Assembly: GCA_031406795.1 (NCBI GenBank)
Contig: JANOHV010000055.1
Coordinates: forward strand, 1 to 19,169
Direction: 5' to 3'
Length of the DNA: 19,169 bases
DNA from: DATDCY01 sp031406795 [NCBI: Candidatus Rokuibacteriota bacterium]
GTDB lineage: Bacteria > JAUVQV01
In this document: positions 1 to 6,369 of the stretch, piece after piece
Layout of the letters: each line of letters opens with the position of its first letter
Position numbering within the stretch: the first letter of the stretch is position 1
Made by a program: the position numbers and the translations under genes
Notes under the pieces: generated by a model
Database searches by the model: none
What the model was told of the DNA's origin: nothing
What the model saw: only the letters and a program-made list of their open reading frames with translations

Positions 1-85
1 CCTCAGGGTAACGACGTCTCGTGGGCTTGCGACTTTGAATCTCGGATACTCGTCGTCGTAGCTCTTCCCGCTGCTTCTCGATCAT
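1..85 (-). CDS. N-terminus of a basic protein, possibly transposase-associated (partial, runs off window)
   Basis: The minus strand opens with an ATG at 85 preceded by a strong ribosome binding site (AAGGAGGAG about five bases upstream). It stays open to the window edge for 28 codons, starting MIEKQREELRRRV and ending RRRYPE. The Arg/Glu-rich start followed by an RRYPE block resembles small HTH accessory proteins of IS66-type transposons, but that is recall from a very short stretch. The gene lies just downstream of the stop of a decayed HTH remnant. The ribosome binding site and open frame are seen directly; the family is a guess. More leftward sequence would decide it. Confidence 0.5.
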   Translation of the reverse strand, partial: MIEKQREELRRRVSEIQSRKPTRRRYPE

Positions 86-123
86 CCCGGCTCCTCCTTG
101 TTTGGAGGCACCAGAATCACCCC

Positions 124-281
124 TCAGCGCGTTGCCGACAAGACGGGGTAGGGCGAGGAGTTACACAGCAACGCAACCTCTCGCTGGAGGAGGCCGAGGT
201 CCAGGCGCCTTTTCCGGAGGTGGTCGCCGATGGTCACAAGTGACGTAGGATATGGAATTGACAACGGCTTCTTTGCTTTCA
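124..281 (-). pseudogene. Double-HTH regulator, N-terminal remnant (repeat copy A)
   Basis: The minus-strand frame reads KAKKPLSIPYP, then IGDHLRKRRLDLGLLQREVA, and then unrelated residues to a TGA at 124-126. It matches the N-terminal half of the intact HTH protein at 17684-18130. The first codons including the start are gone, because the frame meets the comM remnant right after TTCTTTGCTTTCA. Everything after the first helix-turn-helix is also lost. This is a dead fragment of the family found four times in the window. Confidence 0.75.
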
Positions 282-380
282 ATGCGCACGATCGCGGACC
301 TTGCGGGCGAGTCGAAGATTGGACTCGCTCACATCGCAGAGGCGATCCAGTATCGGGGGCGATCGCAGATCATCGATTAG
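282..380 (+). pseudogene. comM: comM C-terminal remnant (repeat copy A)
   Basis: The frame reads RTIADLAGESKIGLAHIAEA followed by IQYRG and ends at TAG 378-380. This is the conserved end of ComM/YifB, the AAA+ Mg-chelatase-like helicase that aids branch migration during natural transformation. Only about the last 32 residues remain, the shortest of the four comM fragments here. It begins immediately after the HTH core TTCTTTGCTTTCA with no spacer, whereas copies B and D keep far more comM at the same junction. It cannot make a functional protein. Confidence 0.75.
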
Positions 381-418
381 CCCGCGCACGCCACGAGTCC
401 TGACAATTCCTGTGACCT

Positions 419-475
419 GGGGGGGGGGTCCAGGGACCCATCAGTGCACCGAGGCCCGCCGCTGACCGCGGTCAG
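419..475. other. Gene-free stretch with G10 run, hairpin and 14-bp palindrome
   Basis: Between the comM remnant and mntA lie a run of ten G residues (419-428), a hairpin GGGTCC-AG-GGACCC (426-439) and a perfect palindrome CTGACCGCGGTCAG (462-475). I see no convincing gene at 381-567. The palindrome could be an operator and the G run a slippage-prone tract; neither has direct support. Confidence 0.4.
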
Positions 476-551
476 GGAGGAGATCCCGCAGCTTGCTCGC
501 CTCGGCGACGGCGAACGGCCGCGATAGCTCGGGTACAGAGGGAATCATCGT

Positions 552-568
552 GTGCTATAGTCTGGGCA
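552..568 (+). promoter_or_regulatory. Extended -10 promoter for a probably leaderless mntA
   Basis: TGTGCTATAGT contains TGC plus TATAGT (556-561), an extended -10 element, and the mntA ATG is at 568. A start point seven bases past the -10 falls on or next to the A of the ATG, and no ribosome binding site fits. No good -35 is visible. The same arrangement recurs before the second mntA at 18846-18858, although the bases further upstream differ. Confidence 0.55.
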
Positions 569-864
569 TGGCTGCGTTCAGCGTGTCGCAGGAAGAAGTC
601 GGTGATTTTTGTCGCAGGAACCACATCAAGAGGCTCGCCTTTTTCGGTTCCGTGCTGCGGGACGATTTCAGGCCTGACAGCGACCTCGATGTGATCGTTG
701 AATTCGAGCCGGGGCACGTCCCCGGACTCCGCTATTTCGCCATGGAGCGGGAGCTGTCCGAGATCCTCGGCCGCAAGGTCGACCTGAACACTCCTGGAAC
801 CCTGAGCAAGTACTTCCGCGACCGGGTACTCGCCGAGGCCGAGCCGCAGTATGTCGCACCGTGA
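568..864 (+). CDS. mntA: MntA-type nucleotidyltransferase antitoxin
   Basis: This 98-aa minimal nucleotidyltransferase (MNT) is the antitoxin of a HepT-MntA pair. Known members transfer AMP to a tyrosine of the HEPN toxin and so silence it. Near residues 29-45 the protein shows [10 protein letters not shown] followed by [13 protein letters not shown], which fits the family motif GSX10DXD with the two catalytic aspartates. The start at 568 is chosen because it aligns with the second copy (18858-19154) and sits under the -10 element; an upstream GTG extends the frame without homology. The stop overlaps the start of hepT by 14 bases, so the two are translationally coupled. The second copy has about 14 differences in the first 150 bases but only two in the rest, suggesting gene conversion. 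Confidence 0.88.
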   Translation: MAAFSVSQEEVGDFCRRNHIKRLAFFGSVLRDDFRPDSDLDVIVEFEPGHVPGLRYFAMERELSEILGRKVDLNTPGTLSKYFRDRVLAEAEPQYVAP

Positions 865-1198
865 CCCCGGCGTTTCCCTTCGCCACATGCTCGACCATGC
901 GCGGGAGGCGGTCGAGATGGCCCGGGGGAAATCCCGTGCCGACCTGGACACCGACCGGAAGCTCAATCTGTCGCTGGTAAGGCTCCTCGAGGTTGTCGGC
1001 GAAGCCGCCGGCAGGGTGCCGAAGCCTGAGCAGGACAGGTACCCGGCAATCCCATGGACGGAGATCATCAGCCTCCGGAACCGTCTCATACACGGATACG
1101 ATCAGGTCGATTTCGACATCCTGTGGACGATCGTCACCGAGGATCTGCCACCGCTCATCGGCATTCTGGGAACGATCCTGCCCACCACCGAGGTGTGA
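851..1198 (+). CDS. hepT: HepT-like HEPN toxin (RNase family)
   Basis: This 115-aa all-helical HEPN protein is the toxin partner of the overlapping MntA. The sequence [17 protein letters not shown] near residue 77 contains the RX4HXY motif: the Arg and His form the RNase site and the Tyr is the residue AMPylated by MntA in studied systems. Length and order (MNT first, HEPN second) fit the family. The ATG at 851 lies inside the end of mntA. All motif residues are present, so the toxin looks intact. A hairpin follows 12 bases after the stop. Typical roles proposed for the family are plasmid or island stabilisation and phage defence; the role here is inferred. Confidence 0.88.
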   Translation: MSHRDPGVSLRHMLDHAREAVEMARGKSRADLDTDRKLNLSLVRLLEVVGEAAGRVPKPEQDRYPAIPWTEIISLRNRLIHGYDQVDFDILWTIVTEDLPPLIGILGTILPTTEV

Positions 1199-1210
1199 CC
1201 ACGCCGCAAC

Positions 1211-1230
1211 CCCGCGAAGATCCTCGCGGG
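1211..1230 (+). terminator. Hairpin after hepT, probable terminator
   Basis: CCCGCGA-AGATCC-TCGCGGG is a perfect 7-bp GC-rich stem with a 6-base loop, starting 12 bases after the hepT stop and followed by a pyrimidine-rich stretch (CTTGATGTTCCCTTT). The T tract is imperfect. The hairpin also marks where the minus-strand HTH remnant loses homology, so the toxin-antitoxin segment appears to end here. Confidence 0.5.
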
Positions 1231-1614
1231 CTTGATGTTCCCTTTCTCCCTTTCCCCACATCCCCAACGTCCCCGGATCCACCCTCAGGCGCTGGGTCAT
1301 GGCCTCTTGGCTTAGCCCGAGGTACCTCCGAATCCAAGTCAGGCGCTCCCCGGGCGTCCAGTCCGGGTCATAGGGGCAGTAGCCGAGAAATCCGACGATC
1401 TTCGGCAGAAAAGGGAAGGCCGGGCGACACGATTTGCCTCCCAGAGGTATACGGAATCCTTCATAGCGCCGATCCTATCCGCAACCTCGCGCTGGAGTAA
1501 GCCTAGGTCAAGCCGCTTCTTTCGCAGATGGTCGCCAATGGTCTTCAGTTCCGTAGGATATCGAATTGGCAAGGATTTCTTTGCTTTCAGAGTGAAATGG
1601 CAAAAAGGCAGCGC
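1231..1614 (-). pseudogene. Double-HTH regulator, frameshifted and 3'-truncated (repeat copy B)
   Basis: On the minus strand the N-terminal part reads [14 protein letters not shown] then IGDHLRKKRLDLGLLQREVA. After a one-base shift near 1405-1415 the second half continues as FLPKIVGFLGYCPYDPDWTP, then GERLTWIRRYLGLSQEAM and RVDPGTLGMW. This matches both HTH domains of the intact copy at 17684-18130. The last roughly 20 residues are missing because homology stops after GERE at the hepT terminator. The intact copy starts with TTG; here the equivalent codon is CTG. Frameshift, altered start and lost end make this a pseudogene. Confidence 0.8.
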
Positions 1615-2089
1615 GACGGTGCAAGTGTGGATTCCGAGGGGATCGCCTGCGCGCCTGCCGCTGCAGTCCGCACGACGTGGACGCGTACCGTTCGCGGATT
1701 TCCGGACCGCTGCTCGACCGCATCGACCTGCACGTGGAGGTGCCGGCGCTGGCATAGGAAGAAATCGCATCGGCGCCATGGGAGAGGGGACATCTGCGGT
1801 AAGAGCGCGGGTCGAGAGCGCGCGGGCCGTGCAGCGCGAGCGCCTCAAGGGAGCGGCAATCTACTGCAACGCGCAGATGGGGGCGCGCGGAGTCCGGGAG
1901 CACTGCCGCCACGACGAAGGCGGCGCACGCTTGCTGGAAGGGGCGATGCGCGCGCTCGGGCTCTCGACGCGCGGTTATGCGCGGGTGCTGAAGGTGGCGC
2001 GGACGATCGCGGATCTGGCGGGTGAGCCAAAGATCGGCATCACCCACGTCGCCGAGTCGATACAGTACCGGATGCTCGATCGGCAGTAG
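1596..2089 (+). pseudogene. comM: comM C-terminal third, stop and frameshift inside (repeat copy B)
   Basis: The frame from 1605 reads [20 protein letters not shown], then [20 protein letters not shown] and [10 protein letters not shown]. This is the ComM stretch after its last AAA+ motifs, including the Cys cluster. A TAG at 1755-1757 and a one-base loss near 1780 break it. The other frame then carries GEGTSAVRARVESARAVQRE through HCRHDEGGARLLEGAM to IQYRMLDRQ and a TAG at 2087-2089. The 5' two thirds of comM are absent; upstream lies the opposing HTH remnant, whose first codons overlap this fragment. Confidence 0.82.
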
Positions 2090-2126
2090 CTTGAGAATTT
2101 CTTGAACCGACAGCAGCTGGCAGCTC

Positions 2127-2156
2127 TTGACCGATGACCAGTTTACGGACTATATT
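2127..2156 (+). promoter_or_regulatory. Sigma-70 type promoter of the Phd-ParE operon
   Basis: TTGACC (2127-2132) and TATATT (2151-2156) are separated by 18 bases, and a start point near 2163 would leave a short leader containing the AGGGAGAG ribosome binding site (2171-2178). Antitoxins of this class usually repress their own promoter. I see no clear long palindrome over this one. Confidence 0.6.
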
Positions 2157-2184
2157 CGGACGTATCTCAAAGGGAGAGCAATCC

Positions 2185-2460
2185 ATGAAAATGTCCACTC
2201 AGATCAAGCCGATCAGCTACCTCAAGGCGCACGCAGCCGAAATCGTGAGGAATTTTGGCGAGCGGCAGGAGCACCTGGTCATTACCCAGAACGGCGAAGC
2301 CAAAGTTGTGCTGCAGGATATTCATAGCTTCGAGCAGGCACAGGAGACGATGGCGCTTCTGAAGATACTTGCCCTCGGGAACCGCCAGATTGAGGAGGGC
2401 AAGGTCGAGCCCGCCGCGGATGCGATCAGACGCCTACGGAAGCTGCGGGAAGCTCGCTGA
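2185..2460 (+). CDS. Phd/YefM-family antitoxin
   Basis: This 91-aa protein (MKMSTQIKPISYLKAHAAEI...) resembles Phd/YefM antitoxins. It has an N-terminal DNA-binding region with the usual SYLKAHAAEIV helix, then LVITQNGEAKVVLQDIHSFE, the signature of this fold, and a charged C-terminal helix rich in Arg and Glu that would wrap the toxin. The ATG at 2185 is preceded by AGGGAGAG at good spacing; a second ATG at 2191 is possible. Its stop overlaps the toxin start as TGATG. The likely job is to neutralise the downstream ParE/RelE protein and repress the operon, inferred from family and order. Confidence 0.87.
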   Translation: MKMSTQIKPISYLKAHAAEIVRNFGERQEHLVITQNGEAKVVLQDIHSFEQAQETMALLKILALGNRQIEEGKVEPAADAIRRLRKLREAR

Positions 2461-2786
2461 TGCAGTTCGCGGTCCTGATAACGCGTCACGCGGCGCGGGA
2501 TCTCGACGAGCTGTACGACTACATCGCTCTGCACGATGCACCGGGGAAAGCCGAGCATGTCCTCACACGGATAGAGAAAGCCTTCGGCAGCTTGTCCGAG
2601 TCACCGCAACGCGGGGCCTATCCCCGAGAGCTGCTGGCATTGGGTATTCGGGAGTATCGCGAACTGTTCTTCAAGCCATATCGAATCATCTACAGGGTCG
2701 TGGGCAGGAACGTCTCCCTTCTCCTGATCGCTGACGGCCGTCGCGATTTCCAGACGCACCTGCAGCGGCGATTGCTCGAGGGATAG
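2460..2786 (+). CDS. ParE/RelE-family toxin
   Basis: The 108-aa product has the compact RelE/ParE layout: LITRHAARDLDELYDYIA at the start (two helices), then GAYPRELLALGIREYRELFF, KPYRIIYRVVGRNVSLLLIA and DGRRDFQTHLQRRL in the C-terminal sheet. The pattern RELFFKPYRIIYRV...DGRRD is typical of the family. RelE members cut mRNA on the ribosome and ParE members block gyrase; the sequence alone does not separate the two here, though the long N-terminal helical hairpin leans towards ParE. Translation is coupled to the antitoxin by a TGATG overlap. It looks intact. Confidence 0.86.
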   Translation: MQFAVLITRHAARDLDELYDYIALHDAPGKAEHVLTRIEKAFGSLSESPQRGAYPRELLALGIREYRELFFKPYRIIYRVVGRNVSLLLIADGRRDFQTHLQRRLLEG

Positions 2787-2828
2787 GTGTCCCAGTGCGT
2801 CGCTTCGCCAGCGGCGCTGAGAAGATGC

Positions 2829-2853
2829 TTGACTGTCAATGCATTCGCGAATG
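2829..2853. other. Two adjacent palindromes
   Basis: TTGAC-T-GTCAA (2829-2839) and CATTCGCGAATG (2842-2853) are both perfect inverted repeats, two bases apart, between the ParE gene and a minus-strand remnant. They may be binding sites. The spacing and perfection are visible; a role is not. Confidence 0.35.
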
Positions 2854-2871
2854 AGCGGGTGGAATACTCCT

Positions 2872-3051
2872 TCACGGCGGCATCAGATGATGCCTCGTAG
2901 GGCCGGAGAGGACGAATCTGACGTCCGGCAGTTCATCCAGGGGCGCTTCGATGCGCTCGAGCTTGTAGCGCTCTAGGTGGAGGGGGATCTTCGGGATGAT
3001 GTTGAAAGTCTGCGTCGAGAAGCGTCGATCATGCACCCGCGCTGTGCGGTC
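2872..3051 (-). pseudogene. Unidentified C-terminal coding remnant, in frame after the CorC-like gene
   Basis: Immediately after the stop of the CorC-like gene (3052-3054) the same frame stays open for 59 codons to a TGA at 2872-2874. It contains RRFSTQTFNIIPKIPLHLER, then YKLERIEAPLDELPDVRFVL and SGPTRHHLMPP. The composition looks like real protein, but I do not recognise it. There is no ATG and no ribosome binding site; a GTG lies near 3036. It may be the end of a gene deleted when the neighbouring segments were joined, or an old extension of the upstream protein. Confidence 0.35.
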
Positions 3052-4344
3052 TCAATCGTTCCTCGGTGCGTGGGCGACAATCAGCTTGTCTATCCGGTTG
3101 CGGTCCATGTCGACGACCTCGAAGCGCAGCCCCGCAACCTCGAAGCGATCCGCCTCGGCAGGGATGCGCCCGAGGTGGTGCAGCACGAAGCCGGCAAGCG
3201 TATGAAAGTCCCCTTCCTCTTCGCCGGGGAGCTGTTCGACCCCGACGAGGTCCCTGAAGCGGTCGAGGCTGATTTCTCCATCGACGAGCCATGATCCGTC
3301 ACCCCGCGCGACGGCATCGGATGGCGCAGCAACTCCTTCCTCCGGGATTTCGCCAACGATTGCGGAAAGGATGTCGGTGAGGGTGACAATCCCCTGGAGA
3401 CTCCCATACTCGTCGACGACGAGGGCGAACTGCGTTCTCGCGCGTCGAAAGTGCTCCATGATCTGGGTCGTCGTGACGGACTCGGGCACGACGAGCGGCT
3501 GGCGCAGGAACTGCTCGATTGGCAGTGGCTGGCCCGTGAGACCAGGCTTGAGCAAGTCCGTCACGTGCACGACTCCGAGTACGGTCTCAAGCCCCCCACG
3601 GCAGACGATCACCCGGTGGTGCGGCGCTTCCGAGAGTTGCATACGGACCGCCGCCTCCCCGTCCTGGAGGTCTATGAAAAACAGGTCCTTGCGCGGCGTC
3701 ATGATCGCTTCGATACGTTGCTCGTCGAGGCGCAGTACGTTCGCGACGAGTTCCTGCTCGCTCTCATGGAATACCCCAGCCTCGGCGCCTTGCTCCATGA
3801 GGACGTCGATTTCTTCGTCTGTGACGGACGATTCGGTGGCGTACCGCACGCGAAAGAGGCGCAGGACCAGGTCGCTGGAAGTCGAGAAGAGCCATGCCAG
3901 TGGGCGCGCGAGCGTCGCGAGGCCGTGCATCGGCGGCGCGACCACGAGCGCGAGTTCCTCGGGGCGCAGCAGACCAAGACGTTTCGGTACGAGTTCGCCG
4001 AGGACCACGGTGATGTAGGTCAACGCCACGACCACAACGGCGAGTGCGATTCCCTCAGCGTAGGGTGCGGCGGCCGGGATGCGCCCGATACGTTCCGCGA
4101 GCGGCCCGACAAATGCCGACTCCCCGACGACACCGCTGAGAATCCCAACGCTCGTGATGCCGACCTGGATGGTCGACAGAAACGTCGAGGGGGCCTTGTG
4201 GAGTGCGAGTGCCCTCCCGGCCCCATGGCGGCCCTCGTCGGAGAGTCGCTGTAGCCGTGCCGCTCGGGAGGACACTACGGCGATCTCCGACATCGAGAAC
4301 AGCCCGTTGAGGATGATCAACCCAATCAGGATCGTAAATTCCAC
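3052..4344 (-). CDS. CorC/TlyC-type membrane protein (DUF21-CBS-CBS-CorC_HlyC)
   Basis: This 430-aa protein has the four-part layout of the hemolysin-like CNNM/CorC family. A DUF21 membrane domain (about 1-185) carries the family start LILNGLFSMSEIAVVSSRAA and hydrophobic segments such as IALAVVVVALTYITVVLGEL. A CBS pair (about 205-330) contains IMTPRKDLFFIDLQD and FALVVDEYGSLQGIVTLTDI. The C-terminal CorC_HlyC domain (about 345-425) has DGEISLDRFRDLVG and LAGFVLHHLGRIP. Relatives are linked to Mg/Co efflux or polyamine export; the annotation 'hemolysin' is historical. A well-formed promoter with tandem upstream repeats lies at 4433-4493. Substrate is unknown, but the neighbours suggest metal homeostasis. 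It looks intact. Confidence 0.9.
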   Translation of the reverse strand: MEFTILIGLIILNGLFSMSEIAVVSSRAARLQRLSDEGRHGAGRALALHKAPSTFLSTIQVGITSVGILSGVVGESAFVGPLAERIGRIPAAAPYAEGIALAVVVVALTYITVVLGELVPKRLGLLRPEELALVVAPPMHGLATLARPLAWLFSTSSDLVLRLFRVRYATESSVTDEEIDVLMEQGAEAGVFHESEQELVANVLRLDEQRIEAIMTPRKDLFFIDLQDGEAAVRMQLSEAPHHRVIVCRGGLETVLGVVHVTDLLKPGLTGQPLPIEQFLRQPLVVPESVTTTQIMEHFRRARTQFALVVDEYGSLQGIVTLTDILSAIVGEIPEEGVAAPSDAVARGDGSWLVDGEISLDRFRDLVGVEQLPGEEEGDFHTLAGFVLHHLGRIPAEADRFEVAGLRFEVVDMDRNRIDKLIVAHAPRND

Positions 4345-4432
4345 TCTTCTTCCTCTCGTGTCATGTCGACTCCGGCCTTGTATCGGCGGGGTTTGCTTCA
4401 GGATGGCGTTACGAAGTCGGATTCAAGTGATG

Positions 4433-4493
4433 ATTGTCGTTTCGTGCAGGTTTCTTGTCAATGGCGCGGGAATACACTGTCGCGGGAATACAC
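4433..4493 (-). promoter_or_regulatory. Promoter of the CorC-like gene with two tandem 13-bp repeats
   Basis: On the minus strand TTGACA (4461-4456) and GACAAT (4438-4433) are 17 bases apart, giving a start point near 4426 and a leader of about 80 bases. Three bases upstream of the -35 lie two perfect direct repeats GTGTATTCCCGCG (4477-4465 and 4493-4481) with a 16-base period. Tandem sites abutting the -35 are a common layout for response-regulator type activators. Confidence 0.6.
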
Positions 4494-4594
4494 GGGATAG
4501 CTTGAGCTTCCTGGGAGTTCGGAAGTCGACCTGCCACCTTTGAGAGTGACCGCCCGCGGCGGCTGAGGAACGGTGCAAATTCAGAGAGTCGCGC

Positions 4595-5584
4595 TCAACC
4601 GAGGAAGAATTGGGCAGTGAAAGCGACGATCAGCGTCCCCGAAAGGCAGATCCCGAGATAGAGCCAGAAGACCCGCGGACGGAAGAGCGACAGGAAGACC
4701 CCCATCGCCGGCAGCGCCGTCACGGGGCCACCGATGAGGAATGCCATCCCGGCGCTCCACGAGTCGTCCTGGCCGAGTCGCTCCAACACATTGACCGGGC
4801 CGAACAGGATACCGGCGGCGGTGAACTGGTTCACGTGGAGGGGAACGGATGCCAGCGCAATGAGCACGGTCGTGTACCACTTGGTGCTGCTGAAAACCGC
4901 AGCGATCCAATCCGCGGGAATGTAGCGCGCAGCGAGCACCTCAATTACGAGTCCGACGAGGGTGTACTTGCCGACCGCCCAGAGCAGTTCAACCGCCTTC
5001 GCCCAGAAAACAACGAACTTGCTTGGGTACTTACGCCCAATCCGGTTCGACCAGCGGTCCGGGCAGTTGCAGGCGATCCGGTGGTCGCAGCCTGGGTCGT
5101 GGATGTCCCCCTCAGGTATCTTCCCTCGGAAGAGTTCCTCGACGGCGAAACCACGCCGTGCGACAAGATGAGTGACCAGGCCGGCCCACAATCCCATGAA
5201 CACTGCCGCGACCAGCTTGGCGTTTGCCCACGTCGGCCCGAGCAGCCCAGCAGTGACCGCGTAACCTTCGATGCTCATCAACGGCGAAGCCACCAGCAGC
5301 GCCATCGCCGGCGCAAGCGGCACGCCGGAGGTGACCAGTGAGACCATGATCGGTAGCACGCCGCAGGCACACAGCGGGCTGATCACTGCGATGCCGGTGG
5401 CCGCGAGAACTGCCCAGGAGCCGAAATTCGGCAGGCTTTTGCGCAAGCGCACATGAAACTTGAAAGTGCGGATAAAAGCGCCGATCAGCAAGCCGATGGC
5501 CAGGAAGGGTAGGATATGCAGAATCCAGTCCCAGAAGTCCTTGCCGAGGGCGGCAAGTTCGAGCGCCAGAGCCTGTTTGTCCAG
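4595..5584 (-). CDS. arsP: ArsP-like permease (DUF318 family), start codon uncertain
   Basis: The protein is a multi-span permease of the ArsP/DUF318 family, whose studied members export trivalent organoarsenicals. It shows the hallmark SPLCACGVLPIMVSLVTSG, then LVASPLMSIEGYAVTAGLLG, an internal loop with a Cys cluster (CDHRIACNCPD), and near the end SVPLHVNQFTAAGILFGPVN and FLIGGPVTALPAMGVFLSLF. Coding potential runs upstream of the first usual start (TTG at 5491) as DKQALALELAALGKDFWDWI, typical of the family's first residues. The codon at the expected start is CTG (5584-5582), with no ATG, GTG or good ribosome binding site before the in-frame stop at 5603-5605. The gene may use CTG or may have lost its start. 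No arsR is adjacent. Confidence 0.82.
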   Translation of the reverse strand: MDKQALALELAALGKDFWDWILHILPFLAIGLLIGAFIRTFKFHVRLRKSLPNFGSWAVLAATGIAVISPLCACGVLPIMVSLVTSGVPLAPAMALLVASPLMSIEGYAVTAGLLGPTWANAKLVAAVFMGLWAGLVTHLVARRGFAVEELFRGKIPEGDIHDPGCDHRIACNCPDRWSNRIGRKYPSKFVVFWAKAVELLWAVGKYTLVGLVIEVLAARYIPADWIAAVFSSTKWYTTVLIALASVPLHVNQFTAAGILFGPVNVLERLGQDDSWSAGMAFLIGGPVTALPAMGVFLSLFRPRVFWLYLGICLSGTLIVAFTAQFFLG

Positions 5585-5691
5585 GCAGTCAGAAGTACCG
5601 AGTCACCGTGAAGATGTTACGCGGCAGTCCACCGGTGTTCCGCGCCGGCTTGGCGGGTCTGGTTCAATCCAGTGGGTGAGCGACGGGTACA

Positions 5692-5706
5692 TTCATGAAG
5701 TATACT
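5692..5706 (+). promoter_or_regulatory. Putative -10 with upstream palindrome before the yqaA/CDF genes
   Basis: The palindrome TTCATGAA (5692-5699) is followed by AG-free context and TATACT (5701-5706), a good -10. There is no recognisable -35 at 16-19 bases, so an activator or an alternative arrangement is likely. TATGAA at 5716-5721 forms a loose inverted pair with TTCAT at 5692. The plus-strand peptide, YqaA-like and CDF genes follow. Confidence 0.35.
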
Positions 5707-5752
5707 GCTGTTTGGTATGAACATTGTACGAGATCTTATTGAGAGAGCCAGA

Positions 5753-5872
5753 ATGAAATCTGCTGCCTATGGCCTGCTTTTGGCCGTGGCGCTGTTGAGT
5801 GCCGATCTTTCAGCTGCCGCAGATATGGAGTCCAGTTCCTTAGTGTGGACGGGCACTGTCCACGTCAGGTAA
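5753..5872 (+). CDS. Small exported peptide or truncated secreted protein
   Basis: The 39-aa frame starts MKSAAYGLLLAVALLSADLS and continues AAADMESSSLVWTGTVHVR. The first 22 residues form a textbook Sec signal: a Lys, a Leu/Ala-rich core and an AAA-type cleavage site. Only about 15 mature residues remain, so it is either a tiny periplasmic peptide or the stub of a larger exported protein cut short by a deletion. GAGAG lies upstream of the ATG, and an earlier in-frame ATG at 5717 would add 12 residues. The YqaA-like gene starts seven bases after its stop. I do not recognise the family. Confidence 0.45.
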   Translation: MKSAAYGLLLAVALLSADLSAAADMESSSLVWTGTVHVR

Positions 5873-5879
5873 GAATTCC

Positions 5880-6335
5880 ATGGCAATTGACCAGATATCG
5901 AATTGTGCGGTGTATGCCGGCTTGTTTGCCGCGGCATTTCTCGCCGCCACGGTGGTGCCTGCCCAATCCGAGGCGATATTGACGGGGCTGGTGCTCCGGG
6001 GCGACCATGCCCTGTGGGCATTGATTGCGGTTGCGAGCCTCGGCAATGTGCTGGGTGCTACCGTGAATTGGGGATTGGGCCGAGGCTTCGAGCGTTTCCG
6101 TGACAAGAAATGGTTTCCGCTGAAGGGGCCCGCGCTCGATCGCACCAGAGGTTGGTACAGCCGCTACGGGCGCTGGTCGTTGCTGCTCAGCTGGGTACCG
6201 TTCATTGGCGATCCGTTGACCGTCGTTGCGGGTATCATGCGCGAAAGCCTTGCTGTATTTCTGGTGTTTGTCACGATCGGGAAGGTTGGCCGATACCTTG
6301 CTCTCGCCGTGACGGTCACGAATATCGCAGGATAG
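5880..6335 (+). CDS. YqaA-family (SNARE/DedA-like) inner membrane protein
   Basis: This 151-aa hydrophobic protein resembles YqaA, a small branch of the DedA/SNARE-associated family. Features seen are AAFLAATVVPAQSEAILTGL (the family's P-x-xSE segment), VASLGNVLGATVNWGLGRGF (the GN-x-LGA-x-N-x-x-G motif) and YSRYGRWSLLLSWVPFIGDP followed by LTVVAGIMR, the conserved W-x-P-x-xGDPLTxxAG block. About four membrane segments are expected. DedA relatives act in lipid transport and envelope maintenance; YqaA is often found beside metal-resistance genes but has no settled function. It is followed 34 bases later by the CDF gene and probably shares its transcript. Confidence 0.87.
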   Translation: MAIDQISNCAVYAGLFAAAFLAATVVPAQSEAILTGLVLRGDHALWALIAVASLGNVLGATVNWGLGRGFERFRDKKWFPLKGPALDRTRGWYSRYGRWSLLLSWVPFIGDPLTVVAGIMRESLAVFLVFVTIGKVGRYLALAVTVTNIAG

Positions 6336-6369
6336 CTTTCTGAAATGGTAGCGAAAAGGAGAGAACCGC

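Noticed and set aside
419-428. Run of ten G residues as a biological signal
   Set aside because: Could equally be a sequencing or polymerase slippage product; no function can be argued from it alone.
1528-2025. Plus-strand frames of 165 and 183 codons over repeat B
   Set aside because: They are stitched from different frames of the comM remnant; the ComM-like frame is broken by a stop and a shift.
3451-4254. Plus-strand frame of 267 codons
   Set aside because: It is antisense to the CorC-like gene, with low-complexity His/Asp/Arg composition and no recognised family.
4465-4493. Two 13-base repeats as a mini CRISPR
   Set aside because: Only two units with a three-base gap and no cas genes; their place at a -35 fits regulator sites better.
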